Part shown: piece after piece, positions 45,110 through 53,718 of the stretch | Layout of the letters: every line of letters starts with the position of its first letter | Numbering within the stretch: position 1 is the stretch's first letter | Assembly (NCBI RefSeq): GCF_030929615.1 | Contig: NZ_JAVFVU010000032.1 | Location: 31,756 to 95,755 of the forward strand | Length of the DNA stretch: 64,000 bases | DNA from: Dyadobacter sp. LHD-138 | GTDB lineage: Bacteria; Bacteroidota; Bacteroidia; Cytophagales; Spirosomataceae | Direction of reading: 5' to 3' | Translations under genes and position numbers: made by a program | The notes under the pieces: generated by a model | What the model was told of the DNA's origin: nothing | Seen by the model: the letters and a program-made list of their open reading frames with translations, nothing else | Databases searched by the model: none

Positions 45110-46171
45110 TTACAGCTCAATTTGAAGATCAGCCGAAAAGGAATTGCCTTTGTCTTCAATTGCTAACGTATGTTTTGCGGGATATAACAGTTCGAGGCGC
45201 TGACGGAGATTATCCAGCCCGATCCCGCCTTTGCTATGGCCAGCCCGGGTACCTGGTTTACTATTTTCAACAGTAAGCCGGACCGACGATTTGGTGACGT
45301 GAAGTTTGCCATGCAGCCAACCGCGTGTCGTTTGCTGGCTCACACCGTGTTTCATGGCATTTTCAATCAATGGGAGCAATAGCAACGGTGCTATTTCCTG
45401 TCCGTTTATATCGCCAGAAACATTTAAAATAATGTCAGAATGATCGCTAAAACGTATTTTTTCAAGCGCGATGTAAGTGTTCAGATAACCGATTTCCTTT
45501 TGCAGCAACACTTTTGAACCATCGCTATCGTAGAGCATGTATTCCATCATTTCTGATAATTTCAGAACGACTTCGGGTGCAAGATCCGATTTTTTTAGCG
45601 TCAATGCATAAAGATTGTTGAGCACGTTGAAAAGGAAATGCGGGTTCACCTGAGAACGCAGGAAATTGACTTCCGCCTGTAATTTTTCAACGGTTATTTT
45701 TTGCAGGATCCGTTGCTGTGCGTACCAGTCGATACTCAGTTTCAGGGCCAGCATAAGTCCCAGATACCACAACGTGCTGAAAAAATTATATGACAAGGTT
45801 TCTATCCAATTGCTGTTCCGCATGGGGCCGATGACATAACCGTAAAGATAAAAATCGAAGAGGCACTGCACGAAAAGATAGCCCAAAATGGATAAAATAA
45901 CGGCTGTGAAATATTGATAATATCGCTTTTTAAGCAGGTATTTGGGTAGGAAATAATTCAGGTTGAGATAAGCCACCAAGATCAGGAGCAAAATGCGCGC
46001 CGTGACACAAATTACAAAATAAGGCATGCTGGCTTTGTAGATCAGGTATCGTTTTTCATAAATAAAAAATCCGGTGATAAATATCCAGTAAGCGGTATGG
46101 ACCAATGCATATTTCAGCGAAATACTGCGTTTCGAAAAGGGCAGGTGAACCGTTTTTTCGTAAGGATCCAT
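45110..46171 (-). CDS. LytS/YehU-type sensor histidine kinase
   Basis: A 353-aa membrane sensor kinase. Four hydrophobic segments occupy about residues 20-150 (ALVHTAYWIFITGFFIY, FVICVTARILLLILVAYLN, YFTAVILSILGYLFVQCLF, FFSTLWYLGLMLALKL), then a short coiled-coil leads to the His-kinase domain: FLRSQVNPHFLFNVLNNLYA with the phospho-accepting His, the N-box LLLLPLIENAMKHGV and the G-box GGIGLDNLRQRLELLY. This is the LytS class, without a HAMP domain. Its probable partner is the LytTR regulator three genes downstream (43239-43964). The signal sensed is unknown. Confidence 0.92.
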   Translation of the reverse strand: MDPYEKTVHLPFSKRSISLKYALVHTAYWIFITGFFIYEKRYLIYKASMPYFVICVTARILLLILVAYLNLNYFLPKYLLKKRYYQYFTAVILSILGYLFVQCLFDFYLYGYVIGPMRNSNWIETLSYNFFSTLWYLGLMLALKLSIDWYAQQRILQKITVEKLQAEVNFLRSQVNPHFLFNVLNNLYALTLKKSDLAPEVVLKLSEMMEYMLYDSDGSKVLLQKEIGYLNTYIALEKIRFSDHSDIILNVSGDINGQEIAPLLLLPLIENAMKHGVSQQTTRGWLHGKLHVTKSSVRLTVENSKPGTRAGHSKGGIGLDNLRQRLELLYPAKHTLAIEDKGNSFSADLQIEL

Positions 46172-46382
46172 TGGTTTGCATTTTAAACGGTAAAAATATT
46201 ATTTTATGTAAATGAAGATAAAAGATTTAACTCCGGAAAATAATATCGACCAACGACGGAAAAAGTAGAGGAAAGTGGTGATGAGACTGATTAATGGGAA
46301 GGCCGGTAGGAAAATAGCCAAAGTGAAAAGACGAAGAGTGAGGGAGTCAGCGCGGATTGTATCGGATTAATGCAGGCAATCG
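46172..46382. other. Gap between two LytS/LytTR units
   Basis: 211 bp without a gene on the minus strand between a regulator stop and the next kinase start. It separates the two two-component pairs; no clear promoter or terminator was found. Confidence 0.6.
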
Positions 46383-47123
46383 CTAGCTCCATCGCGAAAG
46401 AAGCTCTTTAAATGCGTCTCTGTAAAGGTCCCCAACGGAAATATCCAGATTCCCGATATGTACCGCATTCTTGCTGATCGAATCAATTTTATTAACGGCC
46501 ACGATAAACGAGCGGTGTATGCGTAAGAATTTTCCGGATGGGAGTTTTTCTTCAATCGCTTTCAGACTGCTTAGGGACATGACTGGTTTTCCATCACCTG
46601 CAAGATGGATTTTGACATAATCTTTCAAAGACTCAATGTATAAAATCGAGTCGAAGTCTATCCTGACCAGTTTATAATCGGCTTTGACAAACAGATAATT
46701 TTCTGTGGTTTCCACCGGTTCCGACGGCGTGTTGTTTTCCTGAATAAGCTCAAAATAATTCTTTGCTTTCAGAGCCGCACTCAGGAACTCTTCATAACCG
46801 AAAGGCTTTAAGAGGTAACCCATAGCATCAACCTTGTAACCTTCCACGGCAAACTGATTGTAAGCCGTTGTGAAAATAATCTTGGTTTGGGAAGCAGCAG
46901 CACCATGATTCAGGACGCGGGCAAGCTCCATGCCATTCAGATCAGGCATTTGTATATCCAGAAAAACCAAATGTATCGTCTCGCTGTGAATGGCTTGTAA
47001 TGCCTGTACCGCGTTTCCGAACCGTCCCGCCAGATGAAGAAAGGGCGTTTGTTCAACAAATGCGCTCACAAGGCCCAATGCAAGCGGCTCGTCGTCAACG
47101 GTGATGCAGTTTAATTTTATCAT
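46383..47123 (-). CDS. LytTR-family response regulator
   Basis: A 246-aa response regulator. The receiver domain covers about 1-120 (TVDDEPLALGLVSAFVEQTP, phospho-acceptor in LVFLDIQMPDLNGMELARV, FTTAYNQFAVEGYKVDAMGY) and the LytTR domain about 145-245 (FVKADYKLVRIDFDSILYIE, RIHRSFIVAVNKIDSISKNA, SVGDLYRDAFKELL). It begins 11 bp after the stop of the kinase gene at 47135-48202, so the two form a tight kinase-regulator pair. It is a paralogue of the regulator at 43239-43964. Confidence 0.93.
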   Translation of the reverse strand: MIKLNCITVDDEPLALGLVSAFVEQTPFLHLAGRFGNAVQALQAIHSETIHLVFLDIQMPDLNGMELARVLNHGAAASQTKIIFTTAYNQFAVEGYKVDAMGYLLKPFGYEEFLSAALKAKNYFELIQENNTPSEPVETTENYLFVKADYKLVRIDFDSILYIESLKDYVKIHLAGDGKPVMSLSSLKAIEEKLPSGKFLRIHRSFIVAVNKIDSISKNAVHIGNLDISVGDLYRDAFKELLSRWS

Positions 47124-47134
47124 GGGATTAAATT

Positions 47135-48202
47135 TTATAGCAAATTGACACGTAAGGTAACCAGATACGTGTTTTGATCTGAGTTTTCTTCGATAATTAA
47201 CGTATGTTTTTCCGGGTAGAGCAGGTCCAGCCTCCGTTGTGTATTGACCAGACCGATCCCGCCACTCTCCATGTTTAACGCATCTTTGTCACGGAAAATA
47301 TTGTTGAGCACGCTGAGTGTCAGCAAACCTTCCTGAACCTGAAGATCGATACGGATCGTTGCTTTTTGCATGACACTGATGCCATGTTTAAAGGCATTTT
47401 CTATGAATGGCAGCAAGAGCATCGGCACCATCGCATAATCCTGATCGGTTTTGACTTCATCGAAAATAATCGTCGTACTGCTTTGCACCCGAAGTTTCAT
47501 CAGCTCGATGTAATCCTTAACGAACGATATTTCCTGGCTCAGCAAGGCTGTATCCTGCTGGGTTTCGTATAGCAGGTACCGCATCATGCGTGAAAGTTTC
47601 AGGATAGCGTCCCTGGAAACGGGCACATCGGTATAGGTTAAAGCGTAAATGTTGTTGAGTGTATTAAAAAAGAAGTGCGGGTTAATCTGTGCTTTTAACA
47701 ATGCCAGTTCTGACGTAATATTTTGTTTTTCAACCGATTCCCTAATTTGAGCATCTTTTTGCCACCGGTGTATCACCGCCAGACTTGTGCTTACGCCGAG
47801 CACAAGCAGGGAGGTCATGAGCAGCAATCCATCGATCACCCCTTTATGTCTGGGGCGGGGGCGTCGCATTACCGCATCCATTTGCTCGCGGACATGGAGC
47901 TGCAAATCAACAAATTTGCTTATCAGCAGCAGTGCAATGACCGAGCACAGAATCCAGAGAATAAAAGCCGGGACTTTGTTTTTTAACAGAAAAGAAGGCA
48001 CCATGTAGAGCATATTGGCATAAAATAATCCAGCCAAAATGCCAATGTTAAGGGTTTGTTTTGCCCAAAAAGAAAATGGAAGTTTGACGCCCCAGGACAG
48101 CGGTTGATAGAACATCAGCACGAAACCGAGCAGCGCCCAGGCCAGAAAATGCACGGCAACAATGACCCACCTTTTTGATTTTTCCTTTTTCATCTGATTC
48201 AA
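47135..48202 (-). CDS. LytS/YehU-type sensor histidine kinase
   Basis: A 355-aa membrane kinase. Transmembrane segments lie at about 10-35, 45-70, 78-100 and 125-145 (VAVHFLAWALLGFVLMF, TLNIGILAGLFYANMLYMV, AFILWILCSVIALLLISKF, LLLMTSLLVLGVSTSLAVI). The kinase core has LLKAQINPHFFFNTLNNIYA with the phospho-His, MLLLPFIENAFKHGI and a G-box ESGGIGLVNTQRRLDLLY. It pairs with the LytTR regulator 11 bp downstream. Its promoter must lie in the 48203-48525 gap, which it shares with a divergent sigma-factor gene. Confidence 0.93.
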   Translation of the reverse strand: MNQMKKEKSKRWVIVAVHFLAWALLGFVLMFYQPLSWGVKLPFSFWAKQTLNIGILAGLFYANMLYMVPSFLLKNKVPAFILWILCSVIALLLISKFVDLQLHVREQMDAVMRRPRPRHKGVIDGLLLMTSLLVLGVSTSLAVIHRWQKDAQIRESVEKQNITSELALLKAQINPHFFFNTLNNIYALTYTDVPVSRDAILKLSRMMRYLLYETQQDTALLSQEISFVKDYIELMKLRVQSSTTIIFDEVKTDQDYAMVPMLLLPFIENAFKHGISVMQKATIRIDLQVQEGLLTLSVLNNIFRDKDALNMESGGIGLVNTQRRLDLLYPEKHTLIIEENSDQNTYLVTLRVNLL

Positions 48203-48525
48203 TTAGGCTGCAAGGATAAATGAAGTTGCGCTAACATCAAAAGACTTTCGACGTACCGGAAATATATCGGGTTACAGGCCCAAACTTTAACGGTCAACCG
48301 CCAATGCCGGGCGATGTTGTTTTTATTGGAAGTTATGGGCGTTTTATAGAGAAATTTTGGCTCTTCATCCCGACTTTCTGCCTTTGTATCGGTGCGGTTT
48401 TCTTTTGTAATCGGTTATTCCTCACTTTGTTTTGAGTTTTGACCTGTAAGCAGCCGGCGGAAAAATCAATTCGGTGTTTCTCCGCTAGCCCGGTTATAAA
48501 ATGAAGATATCTAAAGATTGTTAGC
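48203..48525. other. Divergent intergenic region
   Basis: 323 bp between the kinase gene (minus) and the ECF sigma gene (plus). It must hold both promoters. No perfect TTG/TAnnTTTG pair was found; TTTTGTAATC near 48400 with CACTTTG near 48424 is only a weak match. Confidence 0.5.
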
Positions 48526-49140
48526 ATGATTTTGCCATTCGGAAATAATACAGCATTTGATGAAAACGACTTTGATGCCGTCGTGAGGGCGTGCATTGCG
48601 GGAAACAACCAGGCGCAGCGTTATTTGTACAAGAAGTTTTTCGGATACGCAAAAAGTATTTGTCTCCGTTATACTACTTCAAAAGAGGAGTCGGAAGAGG
48701 TGCTGAATGAAGGTTTTCTGAAGGTATTCAGGAATCTGGAAGGTTACGACAACAGGTATCCGTTTAAAGTCTGGCTGCGGACAATCATGGTGAATACCGC
48801 AATCAGTAATTTTCGTAAAAACAGGAAACATTCGGAAGAAAAAATTGCGCTGGAAGATGCACCCTATCTTGGTTTCGAAGAGGATATTGTAAGTCAGATC
48901 ACGGCGGAAGAGATTCTGCAACTGATTCAGCACATCAAACCGGTTTACAAAAATGTATTCCTGTTGTATGTGGTTGACGGATATAACCACAGAGAGGTTG
49001 GTGAGCTTCTGGGGATTAACGAGGCCACGGTCCGCTCGCATTATGTGCGTGCGCGGGCGCTGTTACAGCATTTGATCAAACAAAACTATCCACATCTTTA
49101 CCCGGGATACAGAACCGGCAAGGTCCTGGTTGAACAATAA
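48526..49140 (+). CDS. ECF-type RNA polymerase sigma factor
   Basis: A 204-aa sigma-70 family protein. Region 2 is about residues 28-98 (NQAQRYLYKKFFGYAKSICL, EVLNEGFLKVFRNLEGY, FKVWLRTIMVNTAISNFRKN) and region 4 about 130-185 (LIQHIKPVYKNVFLLYVVDG, HREVGELLGINEATVRSHYV). It is in the group of general ECF sigma factors frequent in Bacteroidetes. No anti-sigma gene or FecR is adjacent, so it appears to be an orphan in this window. Its target genes cannot be told from the sequence. Confidence 0.9.
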   Translation: MILPFGNNTAFDENDFDAVVRACIAGNNQAQRYLYKKFFGYAKSICLRYTTSKEESEEVLNEGFLKVFRNLEGYDNRYPFKVWLRTIMVNTAISNFRKNRKHSEEKIALEDAPYLGFEEDIVSQITAEEILQLIQHIKPVYKNVFLLYVVDGYNHREVGELLGINEATVRSHYVRARALLQHLIKQNYPHLYPGYRTGKVLVEQ

Positions 49141-49331
49141 AGGTTAAATGCTTTCGGGGATTTTTCGAGTGAATTATTTTTACAAAATGCTGCGCTTCAT
49201 GATGAGATCCGCAGTAGGGATTTAGGCAGGGAACAATATGAATCCCGAGCAGCACCGTGATATTTTTTAGTTCTGCTCTCCTGCTTCTGGTTATCTTGCC
49301 AAATAATGTATAAGAATTTCAGTTTAAAGAA

Positions 49332-49583
49332 ATGGATGAATCGTTTTTTATCGATGTAGAATACCTGGGCGAGGAGTTGGAATTTGAAGGAAGGCTGATC
49401 GTTTCAGGTTATCTTCATAAAATTGAAATGGATGTCGAAGGGATCAAGGTCTTTTTTGAGCCTGATGAGGAACGTAACTATCGCGCGCTGGTAAGTCTTG
49501 AAGAGGTACGGGAAGCGCGGTTAGACGCCGGATTATTGCAGGCAATTGCCGCTAGGCTTGAATCACTTTTGAAGGTAGGTTAA
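49332..49583 (+). CDS. Small conserved-looking hypothetical protein
   Basis: An 83-aa acidic protein without signal or membrane segments. The first part predicts beta strands (FFIDVEYLGEELEFEGRLIV, HKIEMDVEGIKVFFEPDEER) and the last 25 residues a helix (LQAIAARLESLLKV). I do not recognise a named family. It is a believable gene from its composition, a position 191 bp after the sigma gene, and a good hairpin 22 bp after its stop. Function is unknown. Confidence 0.7.
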   Translation: MDESFFIDVEYLGEELEFEGRLIVSGYLHKIEMDVEGIKVFFEPDEERNYRALVSLEEVREARLDAGLLQAIAARLESLLKVG

Positions 49584-49604
49584 TGCGTTAATTTAACAAA
49601 AGGT

Positions 49605-49636
49605 ACCTTGCGGTAGATTGCCCGCAAGGTGTTGTT
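49605..49636 (+). terminator. Terminator after the small hypothetical gene
   Basis: ACCTTGCGG / CCGCAAGGT, a 9-bp perfect stem with an 8-nt loop, followed by GTTGTTGT; it lies immediately before foldback-repeat copy 2. Confidence 0.65.
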
Positions 49637-49637
49637 G

Positions 49638-49739
49638 TAAGTAGTAGTGAAAAATTAGTTTATAGGATTGATTTTCATAGTGAGCTATTAATCATTCGGT
49701 TACTGAGCTATTCGCATATGGCTAATTGCCAGCAGCTTA
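49638..49739. repeat. Foldback (MITE/REP-like) repeat, copy 2 of 3
   Basis: About 102 bp, same orientation and over 80% similar by eye to copy 1 at 9631-9735. The left end reads TAAGTAGTAG; the right end is shortened to CAGCTTA. The inner arms (AATTAGTTTATAGG against CATATGGCTAATT) are kept. It sits between a terminator and the 3' end of the convergent MYG1 gene. Confidence 0.85.
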
Positions 49740-49759
49740 TGTATTTAATTGTTTTTAAC

Positions 49760-50554
49760 TTAAAGGGTCTGTGCAAAATCAACGACAACGGACTTGTCTT
49801 TTACGACGGCCATAAAGCCGGAAGCATGCCGGAAAACAAATCCGTCGAGATCCGCAATGTTTTCGGGGACTTTGGCGATGTTGGTATCCACGGTCTGTAT
49901 TCGCCATCCGTTTGCATGGGGTAAAATGGCAAAAGTATGCTCTTTCTTTTCTTTCCAGACTGTGGAAAATTGCTCGAACACCGCCACGTTATTGTCAAGA
50001 ATCATCCGGTCGTTATACTCCGCTTCCGATTTCGCCTTTTTTACCGATTTGTAAATCTCATTACGGATAATTTCCAACGCAAATGCAGCAGCTTTTTCAA
50101 ACTGGCTGTATTGTAAATCTGCATCGGTCACTTCGCGGTTAAAGCCGCCTATCAGTCCGGACGTATTTCTGAAGCCTTTTGGTAAGGTAGCCCACAGATC
50201 AAAAATATTATCCCGGTTTGTATCCATCGCATCAATGGAAGCGATAAACCGGCTGAAGAAAACCTGTGCTTCCGCAGGACAGATCTCATCTTTGAAATGC
50301 TCATAAACCAGCCCGGCTGCTGAGCTGAGCTCCATATCCTGATGGTGATCAAAATTCAGTTTTGCCGGATCATAACTTCCGCCAACATCCAGAATGAGTG
50401 TACTGGAGTCAGCAACGGCATCGGCAAGTATTTGGGGATTTCTGGTGCGTATCAGTTCAAAATCGTATCCGGCATGGCGGAGAAGGGCAACTGCAATTAC
50501 GTCATCCGCGTGAAACGAGGTGTCGTGGGTTATAACTTTGGAAAATGAGGTCAT
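49760..50554 (-). CDS. MYG1-family protein (predicted DHH-like nuclease)
   Basis: A 264-aa cytoplasmic protein of the MYG1/GAMM1 family. The N-terminal metal-binding motif THDTSFHADDVIAVALL (H10, H15, D17, D18) and LILDVGGSYDPAKLNFDHHQ are diagnostic; the DHH-like HH pair is in FDHHQ. Later family segments are FFSRFIASIDAMDTN and the C-terminal VFRHASGFMAVVKDKSVVVD. Eukaryotic MYG1 is a 3'-5' RNA exonuclease; the bacterial role is not established. Bacterial members are often shorter than the eukaryotic protein, as here. It is transcribed on the minus strand, converging on the foldback repeat. Confidence 0.9.
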   Translation of the reverse strand: MTSFSKVITHDTSFHADDVIAVALLRHAGYDFELIRTRNPQILADAVADSSTLILDVGGSYDPAKLNFDHHQDMELSSAAGLVYEHFKDEICPAEAQVFFSRFIASIDAMDTNRDNIFDLWATLPKGFRNTSGLIGGFNREVTDADLQYSQFEKAAAFALEIIRNEIYKSVKKAKSEAEYNDRMILDNNVAVFEQFSTVWKEKKEHTFAILPHANGWRIQTVDTNIAKVPENIADLDGFVFRHASGFMAVVKDKSVVVDFAQTL

Positions 50555-50655
50555 ATTAAAAATAAAATTATCTTCAAATATAACGGCTTATTTCCGGATG
50601 CGCGGCTTATTTGCCTTGCGCCGATTGTGAGGTGTGCATCTGACAGCGCTGTTAT

Positions 50656-51105
50656 TTAAAGATAAACGAAGAACAGCGCGAGGTGAAGCAAGGAGATAAT
50701 TAAACATAAGGGTGTGAAAATCAGTGTGTCCCTTTTGGCGAAAATCGTTTTTCGATAACGTTTGGCAAATCCCACGTATTTAAAATCGCCGATGGCGCGC
50801 AGTAAAAAGAGGAGGCCGATTGCAGCAGTGGCATTGGTCAGGATTTGGTCAGGAAAGGGTTCGCTGACGAAGCCGGCAGAAGCCAGATCAATCCAGGCAA
50901 ATAGCACAAGTATTCCCGCAACAGAGAAGATCGTTATAAATGCCGGACGAAATCTGCGCCGGCCATTGCTGTCGGTCGGAATAATCGCAAACGCTGCCCA
51001 GGTGCCGCCAAAAGCCCAGTAAATATGGACGACAGCAAGTGTAATGAAAATAATACTATTGATAAGCGATATGGCTGTGATCATGTGAGGTGGATTAGCA
51101 TTCAA
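50656..51105 (-). CDS. DUF3995 membrane protein
   Basis: A 149-aa integral membrane protein with four predicted transmembrane segments (about 8-30, 53-75, 85-107 and 128-148). The first segment has the DUF3995 signature of an HIYWAFGGTWA-type motif after ITLAVVHIYWAFGG, followed by a short loop IPTDSNGRRRFRPAF. Members are small membrane proteins of unknown function. It is 101 bp after the MYG1 start on the same strand and 31 bp after the exonuclease stop, possibly in one transcript. A GCGCTGTT / AACAGCGC hairpin overlaps its stop. Confidence 0.85.
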   Translation of the reverse strand: MNANPPHMITAISLINSIIFITLAVVHIYWAFGGTWAAFAIIPTDSNGRRRFRPAFITIFSVAGILVLFAWIDLASAGFVSEPFPDQILTNATAAIGLLFLLRAIGDFKYVGFAKRYRKTIFAKRDTLIFTPLCLIISLLHLALFFVYL

Positions 51106-51136
51106 CGTTTTTTGGGCTGGAACCTGACTAGCCTTA

Positions 51137-52540
51137 TTAAGGTATCTCCTGAAAAGTAGTCATTTCCTGCATGAGTCGCTTTACTTTTAGCGGGTATTTT
51201 TCCGCGTAACTGAAAATCAGTTGGTTCATGTAATGGTTCGAGACGCAGGGTTGTAGTACTTCTTTTATATCGGTCAGCCTGGTCAGATCCGCATGATTGC
51301 TGACATAACCGATCCTTGATAATTGGCCTTTTTCAACCCAGATGCAGCTGTTTTCGTCGGCGTTTCTGCCGGTATCCACGATGATGAAGCTGGGCAGGTT
51401 TTCGGTAAATTTTGTCAACGCATTTTCTACCAGTGCATTGTAATCTTCGGGATTCAGGAGCTGGATTTTGGTTGATAACTTCTGTATATCTTCTGACTCG
51501 CTGCTGAACAGCGGGTAACGGCCATAGGAACATCGCTCGGCAGAAAGACCAAAGTCGATCACGAGTTTGCGGAGCATTCTGATTCCATCCGATTCGCGGT
51601 TGAAAACATGGATGCAATCATGGTATTTTCCATGTTTTCCAATAGCCAGGCGCCTGTATCCGTGAAAATCTTCATAACTGTACAGCGCAAATTTTGGCTC
51701 CGGACTTTTCATGGCGCGGTTATACAAAGGCCAAAGCCGTTTAATTTCTGCCGCTTCCAGCAGCAGTGCCATCAGTTCGGTACCGCAGTTTTCGTAACGT
51801 ATGGCGTAAATACTTCTGAGAAAATGCTGACGCTGGGGATTCGGATTGTGACCGGAAAAGTGTGACGCAACTCTTTTCTTAATATTTAATGCCTTGCCAA
51901 CGTAAATTTCTTTACCAGCCATATCCTGAAAATAATAAACGCCGGGACAGGAGGGCAGATTGGTAAAATCTTCTTTGGGCAGGTTTGGCGGGAGCTGCTG
52001 TTCCTTCGAGGTTTTTTTGAGCATGGAGGCAATATGCCCGGAAGTATCCCATGCCAGGAGTTTTGAAAAAAGAATAGCCGTGGCGTCGGCGTCGCCGCCC
52101 GCCCTGTGTCGGTTTTCAATAAGGATGCCGAGTGCATCACATAATTTGCCAAGACTGTATGAAGCCAATCCCGGTTTGATTTTCCTGCTCAGCCGAACGG
52201 TACAGAGTTTTGGTGCATTTAATTCATAACCTGCTGCCTGCAAGTGATATTTTACAAAAGAGTAGTCGAAGTTGACATTGTGCGCGATAAAAATACGGTC
52301 TGAAAGCATTTGATAAATCTTGTCGGCAACTTCCTCAAATGCCGGACTATCGGCAACCATTTCGTCATCAATGCCGGTCAGGGCCTGGATAGACCAAGGA
52401 ATTGGCCGACCCGGATTAATGAGCGTTTCGTACCGGTCAATAACCGAGGTGCCGTCATGAATCAAAATGGCGATTTCGGTTATCCCGCTGCCGGAAGCAT
52501 ATCCTCCGGTAGTTTCTATATCGACAATGGCATAATGCAT
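51137..52540 (-). CDS. DnaQ-like exonuclease fused to a UvrC-type GIY-YIG nuclease domain
   Basis: A 467-aa two-domain nuclease. Residues about 1-170 form a DEDDh 3'-5' exonuclease domain: YAIVDIETTGG (D7, E9), HNVNFDYSFVKYHL, HRAGGDADATAILF. Residues about 200-290 form a GIY-YIG domain: CPGVYYFQDMAGKEIYVGKA, then KKRVASHFSGHNPNPQ and LLLEAAEIKRLWPLYNRAMK. The last 170 residues are less conserved. This epsilon-UvrC/Cho-like fusion is found in many bacteria and is thought to act in excision repair or DNA-end processing. It starts 69 bp after the stop of a hypothetical gene on the same strand. Confidence 0.92.
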   Translation of the reverse strand: MHYAIVDIETTGGYASGSGITEIAILIHDGTSVIDRYETLINPGRPIPWSIQALTGIDDEMVADSPAFEEVADKIYQMLSDRIFIAHNVNFDYSFVKYHLQAAGYELNAPKLCTVRLSRKIKPGLASYSLGKLCDALGILIENRHRAGGDADATAILFSKLLAWDTSGHIASMLKKTSKEQQLPPNLPKEDFTNLPSCPGVYYFQDMAGKEIYVGKALNIKKRVASHFSGHNPNPQRQHFLRSIYAIRYENCGTELMALLLEAAEIKRLWPLYNRAMKSPEPKFALYSYEDFHGYRRLAIGKHGKYHDCIHVFNRESDGIRMLRKLVIDFGLSAERCSYGRYPLFSSESEDIQKLSTKIQLLNPEDYNALVENALTKFTENLPSFIIVDTGRNADENSCIWVEKGQLSRIGYVSNHADLTRLTDIKEVLQPCVSNHYMNQLIFSYAEKYPLKVKRLMQEMTTFQEIP

Positions 52541-52609
52541 CTTCGTAATTGAGGACTTTTAGTTAACGTTTTTTCGCGCCGGGGCGGGAGGATTTGTGTA
52601 AAGATTTTT

Positions 52610-53032
52610 TCAAAATACCTCCGACAATCCGGCAAAGCCGATATAATCAGAATAGATAAAGTCGGCAATGGCGTCGATCTGTCGTTTGCGCATTTTCTGC
52701 TGTTCCCACCGTGCCTGCTGAATGGTGTGCGTATCCTCCTCACTCAGAACAATCGTTTTTTCAGACAAAAGCACGTCTTTTCTCAAATCAAACTGTTGTA
52801 ATTTGACCGTCAGCTTTTTAGCTTTCGGCCAGGTGGCAACCGTTCGGAAGTTAACCGGGACAACGACAACTTCGCCCGGTTTTTGAAATATAAAAGTCAA
52901 AATGGGCACGTCACACATGGTGTGGAGCTCAAAACGAATTACATCCGGTGTTTCCACTTTGCTTGCGGTATTATAGCAGCACAAACGGACAATAACATTT
53001 ATTTTGTCAGGGATCAGTTTGATGTCTTCCAT
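52610..53032 (-). CDS. Hypothetical protein
   Basis: A 140-aa cytoplasmic protein without motifs that I recognise. The N-terminal half is beta-rich (KINVIVRLCCYN, VIRFELHTMCDV, ILTFIFQKPGEVVVVPVNFR) and the C-terminal half is helical and charged (EDTHTIQQARWEQQKMRKRQ, IDAIADFIYSDYIGFA). It could be a small sensor or accessory to the nuclease gene that follows 69 bp downstream on the same strand, but nothing proves it. The start has no competing ATG nearby. Confidence 0.6.
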   Translation of the reverse strand: MEDIKLIPDKINVIVRLCCYNTASKVETPDVIRFELHTMCDVPILTFIFQKPGEVVVVPVNFRTVATWPKAKKLTVKLQQFDLRKDVLLSEKTIVLSEEDTHTIQQARWEQQKMRKRQIDAIADFIYSDYIGFAGLSEVF

Positions 53033-53718
53033 AGGATCATAATGTCGATTTTTTCAAAATTAACAGTTTTTTTACTGTGTGTAATTTGTTGACAATCAGT
53101 ATTGATATTTATAGTATCATTAAATTGATTAACTAAGTATCAATAATAATAGAAAATTCAATGAATGACAAAAAAGAATTGATTTTCTTCAATCCTTATT
53201 CAAATTTGACCCGGGATATTGTTGCGCCAGGGTAAAGGGCGGCGCTGGAATTTCGTGGAGTGATTGAAATGATAAATGCTGTTGGGCGTAGTCTCCGGAC
53301 TGCGCTACGGTTAACGAGATCCGGAGGCTACACGCAAGGAAAGAATATTTACAGGCAAACTTTTGTCCCCCCGGTATTGCTTTTAATGCAACTTCCAATT
53401 TTCGTTTGAAGGAAAACGTTAAAAGTACGCGTTACACGATTTGATGAAGATCAATGTTGCTGACTACAATTTCAAAGCAAATAAGTCCAAGGCTATTACA
53501 ACCGGTTTTATCGCACGTTTAATAAATAAACTGAGCCGTTTGAAAACTTGCCCCTCAGCGTCAATTTTTTTGATCCTCACAGCAAAGAGTTAGTTAAATA
53601 AAAGGTTTATTTTTGATTTAAAGATTCTGAAAAACAGAAGTTTATGGAATATTGACAGCCGACAGCATAGCGGAACTTCTCAGACTTATATTCATTACCT
53701 GATCTAATATTTAAGGCT
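53033..53718. other. Stretch without a recognised gene
   Basis: About 690 bp between the divergent hypothetical gene and the AraC regulator. It holds an 8-bp inverted repeat TATTGATA / TATCAATA (53100-53107, 53138-53145), a 12-bp hairpin with one G-T pair at 53288-53331, and TATTTTTG at 53608-53615 as a possible -7 box for the araC-type gene. No open frame here is convincing. Confidence 0.5.
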
